A stretch of 64,000 nt of DNA from Pandoraea thiooxydans (GTDB lineage: Bacteria; Pseudomonadota; Gammaproteobacteria; Burkholderiales; Burkholderiaceae): the NCBI RefSeq assembly GCF_001931675.1, contig NZ_CP014839.1, forward strand, positions 3,596,001-3,660,000, written 5' to 3'. The notes beneath the pieces are model-generated. The model searched no databases. It saw only the letters and a program-made list of their open reading frames with translations, and was not told the DNA's origin. The position numbers and the translations under genes were made by a program. The stretch's first letter is position 1. The number at the start of each line of letters is the position of its first letter. This document shows, piece after piece, positions 34,737 through 43,712 of this stretch.

Positions 34737-35759
34737 TCAAGCCGCCCGGCGCAGCGCGAGCACGGGCCGGACTTCGCCGGTACGCAGTCCGCGCGCGTTA
34801 GTCAACTGGGGCCGGACCCAGGGGGCAAGCGGCGTTTGCATCGGGTCCTTCACCAGGCCCAGTTGAACCAGCACCTCGACAGCCGCCGTATACAGCGCAC
34901 GCATATTGCCGTCGACAGTCTTGATGGCAATACCTAACCCGGCCGAGCGGATGCCCAGCGCCTGAACCCCGTCAGCGCCGATTTTCGCGACCCAGTCGCC
35001 CGGCATCGTGCGCATGAACGCCAGATCGTTGCGATTGGTTCCCGAGACCAGCTCGGGATGACCCGTCATGGCAGCGTACAGCTCGGCCAGGCCGGCGCCA
35101 TACCGCGACTGTGGCTCGGCCTGCGCCAGACGCGCGTAGGCGGCGGCCAAATGGCTCAGCGGCAGCGCGTAATTCGGCGCCGAGCACCCATCGATCCCCA
35201 TGGGCAGCGCCTCGCCATCGACTGCGGTCACGTCGGCAACGGCGCGCCGGATCTCGCGCTGCAGCGTATGCGCCGGGTCGAGATACGTCTCAAGCGGCAA
35301 GCCGTGCTGCACGCAGTACGCGAGGAACCCGGCATGCTTGCCGGAGCAATTGTGATGCAGTTGGGTCAGTTGCAAATCGGCCGGCACCGGCTCACCGACG
35401 CTGGCGTAATAGGTCGGTACGTGGCACCCGCATTGCAGGTGGTGCTCGTCGCAACCGCTTTTGTCCAGCAGGCGCGCAACCGCCTGCACATGCATGGTCT
35501 CGCCCGAGTGACTGGCGCATAGCATCGCCAGCTCGCTGGAGTCCAACGAGAAATGCGCGGGCCCGCCGCCATGCACAAAAGGCAATGCCTGAAACGGTTT
35601 GAGCGTGGAGCGCGTGAAGGTCAGGAAATCGGGATCGCCAGCGGCATATTGGATGCGGCCGTGTGTGTCAACCACCGCCACCGCGCCGTAGTGGACACAT
35701 TCGACCGTATCGCTCCCCTGCGCGCCACGGGTGACTTCAACCAGCGGTGCCAATTTCAT
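34737..35759 (-). CDS. Asparaginase (L-asparaginase II-type family)
   Basis: The 340-aa protein matches the thermolabile Rhizobium-type asparaginase family (not the E. coli AnsA/AnsB fold): [39 protein letters not shown] and [14 protein letters not shown] are all present. It hydrolyses asparagine to aspartate and ammonia. The ATG at 35759 overlaps the rfaE2 stop by 4 bp, an odd functional neighbour. It is convergent with the SPOR gene, with a 15-bp gap. Confidence 0.88.
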   Translation of the reverse strand: MKLAPLVEVTRGAQGSDTVECVHYGAVAVVDTHGRIQYAAGDPDFLTFTRSTLKPFQALPFVHGGGPAHFSLDSSELAMLCASHSGETMHVQAVARLLDKSGCDEHHLQCGCHVPTYYASVGEPVPADLQLTQLHHNCSGKHAGFLAYCVQHGLPLETYLDPAHTLQREIRRAVADVTAVDGEALPMGIDGCSAPNYALPLSHLAAAYARLAQAEPQSRYGAGLAELYAAMTGHPELVSGTNRNDLAFMRTMPGDWVAKIGADGVQALGIRSAGLGIAIKTVDGNMRALYTAAVEVLVQLGLVKDPMQTPLAPWVRPQLTNARGLRTGEVRPVLALRRAA

Positions 35760-36235
35760 GATTGCCTCACTTTGCGCAGCAGCGCCGTCGTGGAGCGCTC
35801 GTAATCGAACGGAATCGCCAGGGCACGCCCGCCCCAGCTGCGCACCAGCGCGGTTTCGGCCAGCCGCTCCATATCGTAATCGCCGCCCTTGACGAGTATG
35901 TCGGGGCGCAGTGCTTCGATCAATTGGTAGGGCGTGTGTTCTTCGAACGGCACGACCCAATCGACACTGGCCAGCGCGGCCAGCAACGCCATGCGGTCGT
36001 CGAGCGAATTCACCGGACGGTCGTCCCCCTTGCCGAGCGTTCGCACCGACGCGTCGCTGTTGACCCCCACCACCAGGCAGGCGCCCAGCGCTCGCGCCTG
36101 CGCCAAATAAGTGACGTGCCCGCGATGCAGAATATCGAACACGCCATTGGTAAACACGAGCGGGCCTGGCAATGTCGAACGGCGCGCGCACAGCGCTTCT
36201 CGGGTGGTGATTTTGCTCTCGAAATCAGCGTTCAT
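35756..36235 (-). CDS. rfaE2: D-glycero-beta-D-manno-heptose 1-phosphate adenylyltransferase
   Basis: The 159-aa protein is the stand-alone second half of HldE. It forms ADP-heptose for the lipopolysaccharide core. The nucleotidyltransferase motif is HRGH in [18 protein letters not shown], and [15 protein letters not shown] follows. In E. coli this activity is fused to the kinase; in many betaproteobacteria the two are separate, as here. The ATG at 36235 lies 61 bp past a terminator, so it has its own promoter. It is translationally coupled to the asparaginase gene. Confidence 0.93.
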   Translation of the reverse strand: MNADFESKITTREALCARRSTLPGPLVFTNGVFDILHRGHVTYLAQARALGACLVVGVNSDASVRTLGKGDDRPVNSLDDRMALLAALASVDWVVPFEEHTPYQLIEALRPDILVKGGDYDMERLAETALVRSWGGRALAIPFDYERSTTALLRKVRQS

Positions 36236-36295
36236 CGAAAAAGTGAGTGAAAGAAGTGGCGACGCTATTGTCCCACGCTCATTGCTCGAGTCGCC

Positions 36296-36322
36296 AACAA
36301 AAAGGGGCCCGCAGGCCCCTTT
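36296..36322 (-). terminator. Terminator of the ferritin-like gene
   Basis: AAAGGGGCC and GGCCCCTTT (9 bp, 4-nt loop, 36301-36322) are followed on the minus strand by TTTTTGTT. It lies 25 bp after the stop codon at 36347. Confidence 0.88.
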
Positions 36323-36346
36323 GACAATGTCGCGTATCGGCGCCGA

Positions 36347-37219
36347 TCAGACCGAGTGCGTCGCGTTTTGAATTGCGCTGCCCAGACGGGATGTGATTTC
36401 CTTACGATAGCGGTTCAGATCCTGCGCCGTCGAGAAACTGCGCTCGAACAGCAAAGACAGGTTGTGCAGAATCCGGTCGACGACCTTCTTCTCCCAGCCG
36501 TCGTCGAACTTGATCTGCTCGTCGAGCCAATGCTCGAGCCACGCCGGGTCGGGCAGCTTCGACTGCACCGTGTCGTTCGGGAACATTTCTTTGTTGACGT
36601 GCAGATTGGTCGGGTGCAGCGGCTTTTCCGTGCGGCGCGCCGAAGCCATCAGCACACCGATCTTGGCAAACGCCGAACGCGCCGTGTCGCCGAAGCGCGT
36701 CATCGCCTTCTTCATGTAGCGCAGATAGGCGCCGCCGTGACGGGCTTCATCGCGCGAAATGGTTTCATAGATGCATTTGATCACCGGCTCGGTGTGCCAC
36801 TCGGCAGCGCGGCGATACCAGTGATTCAAGCGAATTTCACCGCAGAAATGCAGCATCAGGGTTTCCAGCGGCGGTGCCGGATCGAACGGGAAGCGCACCG
36901 CATGCAGCTCTTCCTCGGTCGGCATCAGATCCGGCCGGAAGCGGCGCAGGTATTCCATCAGCACCAGCGAATGCTTCTGCTCCTCGAAAAACCAGATGCT
37001 CATAAACGCCGAGAAATCGCTGTCGTCGTGATTGTCCCTCAGAAACATCTCGGTGGCCGGCAGAGCCGCCCATTCCGTGATGGCGTTCATCTTGATCGTG
37101 CGAGCCTGCTCGTCGGACAGCAGGGATGCGTCGAACTGGCTCCATGGAATATCCTTTTCCATGTTCCATCGCACGGCCTCCAGCGACCTGTATAGCTCCG
37201 GATACAACATTCCGTCCAT
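36347..37219 (-). CDS. Ferritin-like diiron protein
   Basis: The 290-aa protein has ferritin-like metal motifs: an early glutamate in ITEWAALPATEMF, then EEQKH in FFEEQKHSLVLMEYL, and DEARH in ISRDEARHGGAYL. The pattern resembles the ferritin-like/acyl-ACP desaturase superfamily, but I cannot name a substrate. The start is ATG 37219 (MDGMLYPELYRSLE), with GGGGG 7 bp before; a GTG at 37255 is weaker. It has its own terminator, so it is a single-gene unit. Homologues are annotated only as ferritin-like domain proteins. Confidence 0.8.
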   Translation of the reverse strand: MDGMLYPELYRSLEAVRWNMEKDIPWSQFDASLLSDEQARTIKMNAITEWAALPATEMFLRDNHDDSDFSAFMSIWFFEEQKHSLVLMEYLRRFRPDLMPTEEELHAVRFPFDPAPPLETLMLHFCGEIRLNHWYRRAAEWHTEPVIKCIYETISRDEARHGGAYLRYMKKAMTRFGDTARSAFAKIGVLMASARRTEKPLHPTNLHVNKEMFPNDTVQSKLPDPAWLEHWLDEQIKFDDGWEKKVVDRILHNLSLLFERSFSTAQDLNRYRKEITSRLGSAIQNATHSV

Positions 37220-37668
37220 TTCATTACCCCCAAGAAGAAGGCCCAAGCCTTCCACATCACCGATCTCAATTCTTAATGAAGTTTACGCAAATAGCAGTGT
37301 TTTGGATGTCGCACGCGACATCCGGGCGCTGCCATCCCGCGCCCCAATGAGAGTGAGTCGGTCAATCCACCTGCCCAACCTGCCCGCCAACACCGTCCCA
37401 AGCACGCGTCGATTGCCCACCTCCCGGGAACCATGGTAATCACCATGGAAATGATGCCTTGTCAAAGTCATTTGCCCGGACCACCCAAAAATCCGAGACA
37501 AACCGTTGAATAATAACATAAAATTCCCAATCAACCCGATTCGATTCGCACCTCGGGCGGCACGCTGGCCGCGGCTCACTGGCCGCTCATGGCTTGCCAA
37601 GTCGTGGCTGCTGCCTTAGCGTTGGCATTGACGAGTCCGCTCGCCTTCTTTTCGGCACAGAAACGCCC
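37220..37668. other. 449-bp intergenic region with two inverted repeats
   Basis: No convincing gene is present. It holds the promoter side of two divergent genes. Two perfect palindromes stand out: GGATGTCG-CACG-CGACATCC at 37304-37323 and CCATGGT-AATC-ACCATGG at 37431-37448. An AT-rich patch (AATAATAACATAAAATT, 37510-37526) lies between the second repeat and the plus-strand gene and could hold a promoter. Two regulator sites are plausible, but nothing here names the regulator. Confidence 0.5.
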
Positions 37669-38112
37669 ATGGAAATCGACCACACAGCGGCCGTGAATCG
37701 GCTGATTCGCTTCTTCGAAACGCTGACGCTGCAGAGTATCGCCAGTCTGGGTGAGTTTTATGTCAGTACCGCATATTTCAAGGATCCGTTCAACGAGGTG
37801 CGCAACGTGCAACAGATCGCCGGGATCTTCACGCACATGTTCACCCAGGTCGATGCCCCGCGCTTCGAGGTGACCGCCACCATCGTGCAGGGGCACCAGG
37901 TTTTTCTGGCGTGGAACTTTCATTTCCATTTGAGAAATCGGTCCCACGAAGCGTGGCAGATTCGCGGCGCCACACATCTGCGCCTGGCCGCCGACGGCCG
38001 TGTCGCTTACCATCGTGATTATTGGGATGCGGCCGAGGAACTCTACGAAAAACTGCCGGTGCTGGGTTTGCTGATGCGCTTCCTTCGCCGGCGCGCCAGC
38101 GCCGCAAGGTAA
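37669..38112 (+). CDS. NTF2-like (SnoaL-type) protein
   Basis: The 147-aa protein fits the NTF2-like fold: an N-terminal helix pair (IDHTAAVNRLIRFFETLTLQ), then DPFNEVRN and IAGIFTHMF, and beta strands with FLAWNFHFHLRN and ATHLRLAADGRVAYHRDYWD. The conical fold serves as an enzyme or a binding domain in many contexts; the substrate is unknown. ATG 37669 is preferred to a longer start whose first 25 residues lack family character. It converges on the patatin gene. Confidence 0.8.
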   Translation: MEIDHTAAVNRLIRFFETLTLQSIASLGEFYVSTAYFKDPFNEVRNVQQIAGIFTHMFTQVDAPRFEVTATIVQGHQVFLAWNFHFHLRNRSHEAWQIRGATHLRLAADGRVAYHRDYWDAAEELYEKLPVLGLLMRFLRRRASAAR

Positions 38113-38127
38113 GCTCCGGCGCCGCCG

Positions 38128-39345
38128 TCAATCAGCGGCCATCGCCGGCGGCGGCATGCTGCCCGGAGCGCCCGACGCAATGGCCCTTGGCCCGCCGAGC
38201 CACAGCTCGACCTTATCGCGCTGCGCGAACGTGTCGGCCTCACCCAATGCGATCAATTCCCGGGTGTACTCCGACTCGAACAGCAAATAGCTGGCGAATG
38301 CCGCGCCCGGCGCATCGGCCGCACCCAATCCGCGCAGAATCGCGCGCACCGGCACTGGCAGGCATTTGATGTGGCGTGCCGCGATGGGCTCGATGCGCTG
38401 GCTGGGCGCGATCACCAGCACTTCCACCGGACGCCAGCCGCTGCCGCTCAAGTCAGCATCGGCAACGTAACGCAGCACGTTATTGATGTGGTTCAGACGC
38501 TCGACGTCGGCGCTCAGGCCATCGAGAAATACACTGGCAAGCGCCTGCCCGCCAATTTGCGCCAGGCTCGGATAGCCGGGCGCCGGCTCACCGCTGCTGT
38601 CCACACCGTATTGCGCATGGGCCGCGCCGATCACCAGGATCCGCGAGGCGCCAAGATGGATCGGCGGGCTCAGCGGCGCGATCTGGCGCATCGATCCGTC
38701 GCCGAAATATTCCCGATGCCCATCCAGCTCGAGCGGCACTGCCGGGAACAGAAAAGGGATGGCGCTGGAGGCCAGCAGGTGGTCCACGCCCAGCCGGACC
38801 TGGCGGGCAATCCGTTGCGTGCGCACCCACGGCTGGATCGGCTGGGCGCCCTGGTAAAAGGTGACATGCTGGCCGGACGAATAGCTCAGCGCCGTCACCG
38901 ACAGCGCATGCAGTATCCCTGCGTTGAAGATACGCTCGAGGCGATCCAGATCCATCGCTCGATGCAGCAACACGGCCAGCGGCGAGCAATCGAACAACGA
39001 ACGCGGAGCGCGGCGCAACGCCCAACCCAACGACAAGGCGGTCAACCAGCGCGAGCCGACCGCCATGATGCCCAGAGAGTCGGCGCGAAAAACCTGGTCG
39101 GCGTGAAAACCCTCCCACACCTGCACCAAATCGGCAATGCCCGCGTGGAAGTCATCCGCGCGGCAAGCCACCGCGGCGGCGTTGATGGCGCCGGCCGAGG
39201 TGCCGCAAATGACGGAAAAAGGCGACGCGCGCCGGGCGGGGGTGAGTTCGCGCATGATTTCGGCAATACCCTTGAGCACGCCGACTTGATATGCAGCTCG
39301 TGCCCCACCGCCCATCAGCACAACCGCCGTTCTTGGCGCCGCCAT
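38128..39345 (-). CDS. Patatin-like phospholipase
   Basis: The 405-aa protein has the patatin catalytic pieces: the oxyanion loop GGGARAAYQVG (residues 12-22), the nucleophile Ser50 in ICGTSAGAIN, and the aspartate in YFGDGSMRQ. There is no signal peptide, so it is cytosolic or membrane-peripheral. It likely hydrolyses phospholipids or neutral lipids. It follows the phaM-like gene by 50 bp on the same strand, so a link to PHB-granule or lipid metabolism is possible. Confidence 0.9.
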   Translation of the reverse strand: MAAPRTAVVLMGGGARAAYQVGVLKGIAEIMRELTPARRASPFSVICGTSAGAINAAAVACRADDFHAGIADLVQVWEGFHADQVFRADSLGIMAVGSRWLTALSLGWALRRAPRSLFDCSPLAVLLHRAMDLDRLERIFNAGILHALSVTALSYSSGQHVTFYQGAQPIQPWVRTQRIARQVRLGVDHLLASSAIPFLFPAVPLELDGHREYFGDGSMRQIAPLSPPIHLGASRILVIGAAHAQYGVDSSGEPAPGYPSLAQIGGQALASVFLDGLSADVERLNHINNVLRYVADADLSGSGWRPVEVLVIAPSQRIEPIAARHIKCLPVPVRAILRGLGAADAPGAAFASYLLFESEYTRELIALGEADTFAQRDKVELWLGGPRAIASGAPGSMPPPAMAAD

Positions 39346-39395
39346 ATTCGGTCTCGCTGCTACCGGCCGGCCCGGGTACCGGCCGTTCCTGCGAA

Positions 39396-40022
39396 TCAGG
39401 CCGCGCCGGCTGGCTTGCGCGGCGACTTATCCGCTGTCTTCTTGCCGGCGCTCTTGGTCGTTGCCTTCGCGGCGGGCTTGGCCGCCGTCGAGGGACTCGA
39501 TGCAGCCGACGCCGACTGCGCCGCGGCGGCGATCTGCTCGAACTGGTCACGCACCGCATTCCACCAGAGACTGGGGTCCAGCGCCGCATAGGCCGATGCC
39601 GCCTCCGCAAACGGCGACTGGCCGGACGTCGCGTCGCCGTCCGCGCGCGCCCCGCCCGGTTGCTCCGGCGCGGACGCCTCGGACTTGCCGTCCTGCGCCG
39701 GTGCGGCGTGCGCCTTGGGTTGCGCGCCCTGCGCGGCGGCCCCGAAGCTGGCACCGAACGAGCGCAGCGTGGCATAGGTCGCGCGCTGCACTTCGAATGC
39801 TTGAATGGTGGAGCGCAGCATATTGACGTTGAGCGTGAGCCACTGTTCGACCGCTCGCATCTCGGCGATGCGCTTTTCCAACTCCTCCGGGCTCAGTAGT
39901 GGCGCACTGTTCTCCATCAGTTGGGTCAAGGGTGCGGTAAACGCCGAGGGTGGCGTAAAGGCCTCCCACATTTTCTGAAGGATTTCGAAGCCGTTCGGCA
40001 ATGCAGCGGATGCGTCGCTCAT
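39396..40022 (-). CDS. phaM: PhaM-like polyhydroxyalkanoate granule-associated protein
   Basis: The 208-aa protein matches PhaM, which activates PHB synthase and tethers granules to the nucleoid in Ralstonia. The N-terminal FEILQKMWEAFTP and RIAEMRAVEQWLTLNVNMLR are typical. The C-terminal tail is Ala/Lys/Pro-rich (AAKPAAKATTKSAGKK), a histone-H1-like DNA-binding tail. ATG 40022 has GGGAG upstream; an ATG five codons earlier is less suited. It is followed by the patatin gene. Confidence 0.87.
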   Translation of the reverse strand: MSDASAALPNGFEILQKMWEAFTPPSAFTAPLTQLMENSAPLLSPEELEKRIAEMRAVEQWLTLNVNMLRSTIQAFEVQRATYATLRSFGASFGAAAQGAQPKAHAAPAQDGKSEASAPEQPGGARADGDATSGQSPFAEAASAYAALDPSLWWNAVRDQFEQIAAAAQSASAASSPSTAAKPAAKATTKSAGKKTADKSPRKPAGAA

Positions 40023-40080
40023 CGTTGTCTCCCGCAAGGACGTTATCGGATGGTACTCATTACATCATACGCCGCGAGGT

Positions 40081-40896
40081 TCAAAACGGCGCATCCGGCG
40101 CGAACCCGGGCGCGCGACGCTCGCGCAGCGAGGCAATGCCCTCCTTCACGTCGGGCCCGGAAAACCCCATGAATTCGAGCGCCAGCGACGTGTCGAACGT
40201 GGGACCGGCCGCGCGCAGCCAATTGTTGAGCGCGTATTTGGTCCAACGCATCGCACTTTGCGAGCCATGGGCGAGTTTACCGGCGACTTCGAATGCCTTG
40301 GGCAGCAACTCCGACTCGTCGACAGCAAGCGACACCAGCCCGATGCGCTCGGCCTCCTCGCCGCTGACCGGCTCGCACAGCAACAGGTAGTACTTGGCCT
40401 TGGCCATGCCGCACAGCAACGGCCAGACGATCGCCGCATGGTCGCCCGCCGCCACCCCCAGCCTGGTGTGGCCGTCGATGATGCGGGCATTCCTCGCGAC
40501 AATCGAAATATCGGCCAGCAGCCCTGCCACCAGGCCTGCGCCGACGGCCGGCCCATGCATGGCCGAGACGATCGGCTTGCTGCAATTGATCACGTTGTAG
40601 ACCAGATCACGCGCCTCGCGCCAAACGCGCGCGCGCACATCGAAATCGTTCGCCATCTCCTCGACCAATCCCAGGTCGCCACCGCCGGAAAATCCCTTCC
40701 CCTCGCCACGAATGACCACCACGCGGGTCTCGGGGTCCCGATCGATGTCACGCCAGACGTCGGCCAACTCACGATGCATTGCCTGATCGGCGGTCGCCAG
40801 GCCACTGCGGTTGGCGCCCGTCCCGTTCATGATCAACTCGAGTATCCCATCGGGGTGCCGCTTGAACTCCAGCGCGTGATAATCAGCGTAATCCAT
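40081..40896 (-). CDS. Enoyl-CoA hydratase/isomerase family protein
   Basis: This 271-aa crotonase-fold protein shows the oxyanion-hole segments [14 protein letters not shown] and [18 protein letters not shown]. The family hydrates enoyl-CoA or does related reactions; the specific substrate is unclear. The ATG at 40896 has GGAG 6 bp upstream. An ATG at 40908 also exists, but it is pressed against the T-run of the preceding gene's terminator. It lies 59 bp upstream of phaM on the same strand. Confidence 0.87.
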   Translation of the reverse strand: MDYADYHALEFKRHPDGILELIMNGTGANRSGLATADQAMHRELADVWRDIDRDPETRVVVIRGEGKGFSGGGDLGLVEEMANDFDVRARVWREARDLVYNVINCSKPIVSAMHGPAVGAGLVAGLLADISIVARNARIIDGHTRLGVAAGDHAAIVWPLLCGMAKAKYYLLLCEPVSGEEAERIGLVSLAVDESELLPKAFEVAGKLAHGSQSAMRWTKYALNNWLRAAGPTFDTSLALEFMGFSGPDVKEGIASLRERRAPGFAPDAPF

Positions 40897-40908
40897 CCTT
40901 GACTCCAT

Positions 40909-40933
40909 AAAAAATCCCCGCCGCAGCGGGGAT
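40909..40933 (-). terminator. Terminator of the ABC substrate-binding gene
   Basis: ATCCCCGC/GCGGGGAT (8 bp, 4-nt loop, 40914-40933) is followed on the minus strand by TTTTT. It lies 23 bp after the substrate-binding gene and only about 13 bp before the enoyl-CoA hydratase start, so the hydratase must have a promoter within or beyond it or depend on read-through. Confidence 0.85.
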
Positions 40934-40956
40934 ATCCGACTCGGCGCAGCGGGCGC

Positions 40957-42108
40957 TTACTTCACCAGCACCCACTTGCCATGTTCGATCTCCACCATCA
41001 CACGGGAGCGTTGGTCCAGCCCTTGGTGGTCGGTCTTGCTCATATTGACCACCCCGTTGCTCACGTGCAAGCCGTCGGTCGACTCGAGCGCATCGCGCAG
41101 CGCCTGACGGAACGCAACCGTGCCCGGTTTGGCGGTCTTCAGTGCCTGCGGAATGGCGTGCTGCAGCAGCAAGCCGGCGTCCCATGTGTACGAACCGAAT
41201 TCCGATACGGAACCCGGGCCATATTTGCCATCGTACACTTTAGTGTAATGCAGGGCCGGCGCCTTGGCCGGGTTGTTGTCGGGCAATTGCGCGGCGACCA
41301 CCACCGGACTCGCGGCCAGGTAAGTGCCATTGCAATCCGCGCCGCACACGCGCAGGAAGTCGTTATTGGCCACGCCATAGTTGTGATAGATCAGGCCCTT
41401 ATAACCGCGCTCGACCAATGTGCGCGGCGGCAAGGCAGCCGGGGTGCCGGCCGCGCCCACCACCACCGCGCCCGGCTTGACCTCCAGGAGGTGCAGCACC
41501 TGGCCCAGCACGCTCGGGTCGGTCCGGTTGAATCGCTCGTTGGCGACGATCTTGATTTGATGCAGGGCGGCGAACTTGGCGATTGCATCGTAAAACGATT
41601 GGCCGAGCGCGTCGTTCTGGCCAATATAGGCAAGCGTCTTCACGCCATGATCGCTGGCGTGCTGGACAATTGCCGAAGCCATCTGCGTGTCGGTCTGCGG
41701 CGTCTTGAAGACCCAGGCCCGCTTGGCGTCCATCGGCTCGATGATGTGCGCCGACGAGGCCAGCGAAATCATCGGTGTCTTGCCCTCGGCCACCACGTCG
41801 ATCATTGCCAGCGAGTTCGGCGTGATCGACGAGCCGATAATGGCATCCACATGATCGTCGTTGATCAATTTCTTGGTGTCTCGCACCGCGGCGGTCGTGT
41901 CCGAGGCGTCGTCGAGCACGATGTACTGCACCGGCTGGCCACCAATTTCATGCGGCAGCAAGGCGATCGTGTTGCGCGCCGGGATGCCCAGCGAGGCGGC
42001 CGGCCCGGTCATCGAAAGGACCGCGCCGATCTTGATCTGCGCAGCGGCGGTACCCGCCACGGTCAGCAACAGCGCGGCAGCCAGAGTATGCAACGAAGAA
42101 ACACGCAT
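40957..42108 (-). CDS. ABC transporter substrate-binding protein, branched-chain amino acid (LivJ) type
   Basis: The 383-aa protein has a signal peptide ending in GTAAAQ and the periplasmic type I binding fold: IKIGAVLSMTGPAASLGIPA, FKTPQTDTQMASAIVQHA, and TLAYIGQNDALGQSFYDAIA. Such proteins bind branched-chain or aromatic amino acids or aromatic acids. No permease or ATPase genes are adjacent, so it must work with a transporter coded elsewhere. AGGGGATC stands before the ATG at 42108. Confidence 0.9.
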   Translation of the reverse strand: MRVSSLHTLAAALLLTVAGTAAAQIKIGAVLSMTGPAASLGIPARNTIALLPHEIGGQPVQYIVLDDASDTTAAVRDTKKLINDDHVDAIIGSSITPNSLAMIDVVAEGKTPMISLASSAHIIEPMDAKRAWVFKTPQTDTQMASAIVQHASDHGVKTLAYIGQNDALGQSFYDAIAKFAALHQIKIVANERFNRTDPSVLGQVLHLLEVKPGAVVVGAAGTPAALPPRTLVERGYKGLIYHNYGVANNDFLRVCGADCNGTYLAASPVVVAAQLPDNNPAKAPALHYTKVYDGKYGPGSVSEFGSYTWDAGLLLQHAIPQALKTAKPGTVAFRQALRDALESTDGLHVSNGVVNMSKTDHQGLDQRSRVMVEIEHGKWVLVK

Positions 42109-42452
42109 TCAGGATCCCCTCAATATATAGTTTAGGAGTAAAAGAATAACTCAGTCACCGCCAGCCGGCATCAGGGTAGACCCGTACACGGCCGCCCGCA
42201 CCGGCCGGCCCATCCACGGCGATTCACCTTCACATTTTCTTGTCCTAAATTCAGAAATTTCTGCATCTCCAGGTTGTTGTTTCTCCGCGGTTGGTCGCGG
42301 TAAATTTCCGGCGTCGGCGCGCTTCACACCACTTCCGCGCGAACGCCGAGATCGCCATTGATCCGGCATCCGAAACGTCTCGTGTATGCGCCACCAGGCA
42401 CGTCAATGGTCACGCACGTCCGAGCATTCAACCGCCACGATAGACCTACCCC
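42109..42452. other. 344-bp divergent intergenic region
   Basis: No gene is visible. Close to the substrate-binding gene an AT-rich tract (AATATATAG, 42122-42130) may hold its promoter. A perfect 12-bp palindrome CAGAAATTTCTG is at 42252-42263. A short inverted repeat (CCGCG/CGCGG, 42286-42301) follows. No regulator was recognised. Confidence 0.45.
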
Positions 42453-43688
42453 ATGCATATGCGCAAACTGTTCGCCATTTGTCTGCTCGCCGCCACCTGC
42501 CTGGCCGGCGCAAACGCTGTCGCCGCGCCAACGGTCGACTTCACCGTGGCATTTCCCGACAAGGAGCCGACCTCACTCAAGAACGGCCGCAAAACCTACA
42601 AAGTGCGGGCCTACCGGGTCGCGCTCGATCCACAGCAGGTGCGCCGCGCAACCCACACGGTCAGCGACAGGGACATGGTGTGGGATTCCGGCGACCTGGT
42701 GCTCGGCACGTCGTCGGAAATCAAGCCCGTGACCTACCAAGGGCAAAAGGCCCTGCTGCTCGACACGGACAGCGGCGCCATCATCGTCGCCTATGATGAG
42801 AACAAGCCGAAGAATGCGCCGGCCAAGGTGCTGTTTCATCGCGAGCTGACCGGCGACGGAGCCGATTCCATGAACGTGCACAGCGCCGAAGTGCTGCCCG
42901 ATGGCAACGTGGTCATCGCCGATTCGAACGGCTACCTGTACCTTCTGACCAAGCCGCGCGACGCACGCGACGTGCACCAGCCAATGGCGCGATCGAAATG
43001 GTACGACCTGGATTTCGCGCACGGCGTCGTGTGGGACCAGCGCAGCGAACGGCTTTACGCGCTAGGGCACGACAAGATTGCCGTGTTTGCCTACCGCGCA
43101 GGCACTACCCCCGAGGCATCGGCGCTGGTGTTGCAGACCACGTTCGACATTGGCCGCTACTATGAGCGCTGCCAACGCTATCCCGCGGTTTGCCCGGAAG
43201 ACGGCAACTGGAAAGATGGCGGCCACGACCTGTATCCGGTGCCGGGCACGCGCAAGCTGTTCGTGACCACCGGGGAGCGCGTCTTCACGTTCGATCTCGA
43301 TGCCAACCGGGCGGGCGCCGCCGCGGTGCTCGAGCCCTACACCCCGATGTTCGCCATCGACAGCACCGTGTCACGCGCGCTGGAGAAAAAGTCGCCCAAA
43401 ACCGGCCGCAGCCGTGCCGAGGAATTGCGCGTGGTGCTCAGGAAGGGCGGCGTCAAGAGCATTTCCCAGATTCCCGGCAGCCAGATCGTGCTGGCCCAGG
43501 CGGCGCCCTGGTTCGCCAGCGGCAGCGAGCATAGCTACCACTACGACCGCAATACGCTGCTGGTGGCCACACGCGCGAGCGACCGGCCCGATGTCGACCT
43601 GAGCGACGCGCTCAAAATCCAGCTGCCGAAATCGACCTGGTTCTACAAGGCGCGTGTGCTCCATTGGGAAGCACCGGCGCAGGAATGA
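42453..43688 (+). CDS. Exported protein of unknown function
   Basis: The 411-aa protein has a signal peptide (KLFAICLLAATCLAGANAVA) and no other transmembrane helix, so it is periplasmic or secreted. Repeated short strands with motifs such as LLLDTDSGAIIVAYDE, SAEVLPDGNVVIADSNGYLY and YDLDFAHGVVWDQRSERLYA suggest a beta-propeller. A pair of cysteines (YERCQRYPAVCPED) could form a disulfide. I do not recognise a function. The start may be ATG 42453 or 42459. It is 24 bp from the convergent FAH-family gene. Confidence 0.72.
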   Translation: MHMRKLFAICLLAATCLAGANAVAAPTVDFTVAFPDKEPTSLKNGRKTYKVRAYRVALDPQQVRRATHTVSDRDMVWDSGDLVLGTSSEIKPVTYQGQKALLLDTDSGAIIVAYDENKPKNAPAKVLFHRELTGDGADSMNVHSAEVLPDGNVVIADSNGYLYLLTKPRDARDVHQPMARSKWYDLDFAHGVVWDQRSERLYALGHDKIAVFAYRAGTTPEASALVLQTTFDIGRYYERCQRYPAVCPEDGNWKDGGHDLYPVPGTRKLFVTTGERVFTFDLDANRAGAAAVLEPYTPMFAIDSTVSRALEKKSPKTGRSRAEELRVVLRKGGVKSISQIPGSQIVLAQAAPWFASGSEHSYHYDRNTLLVATRASDRPDVDLSDALKIQLPKSTWFYKARVLHWEAPAQE

Positions 43689-43712
43689 CCCGGCCGGCAT
43701 AGCGAACCTGCC

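Noticed and set aside
37283-37600. 105-aa minus-strand frame in the 449-bp gap
   Set aside because: No ribosome-binding site, no family resemblance, and it overlaps likely regulatory palindromes.
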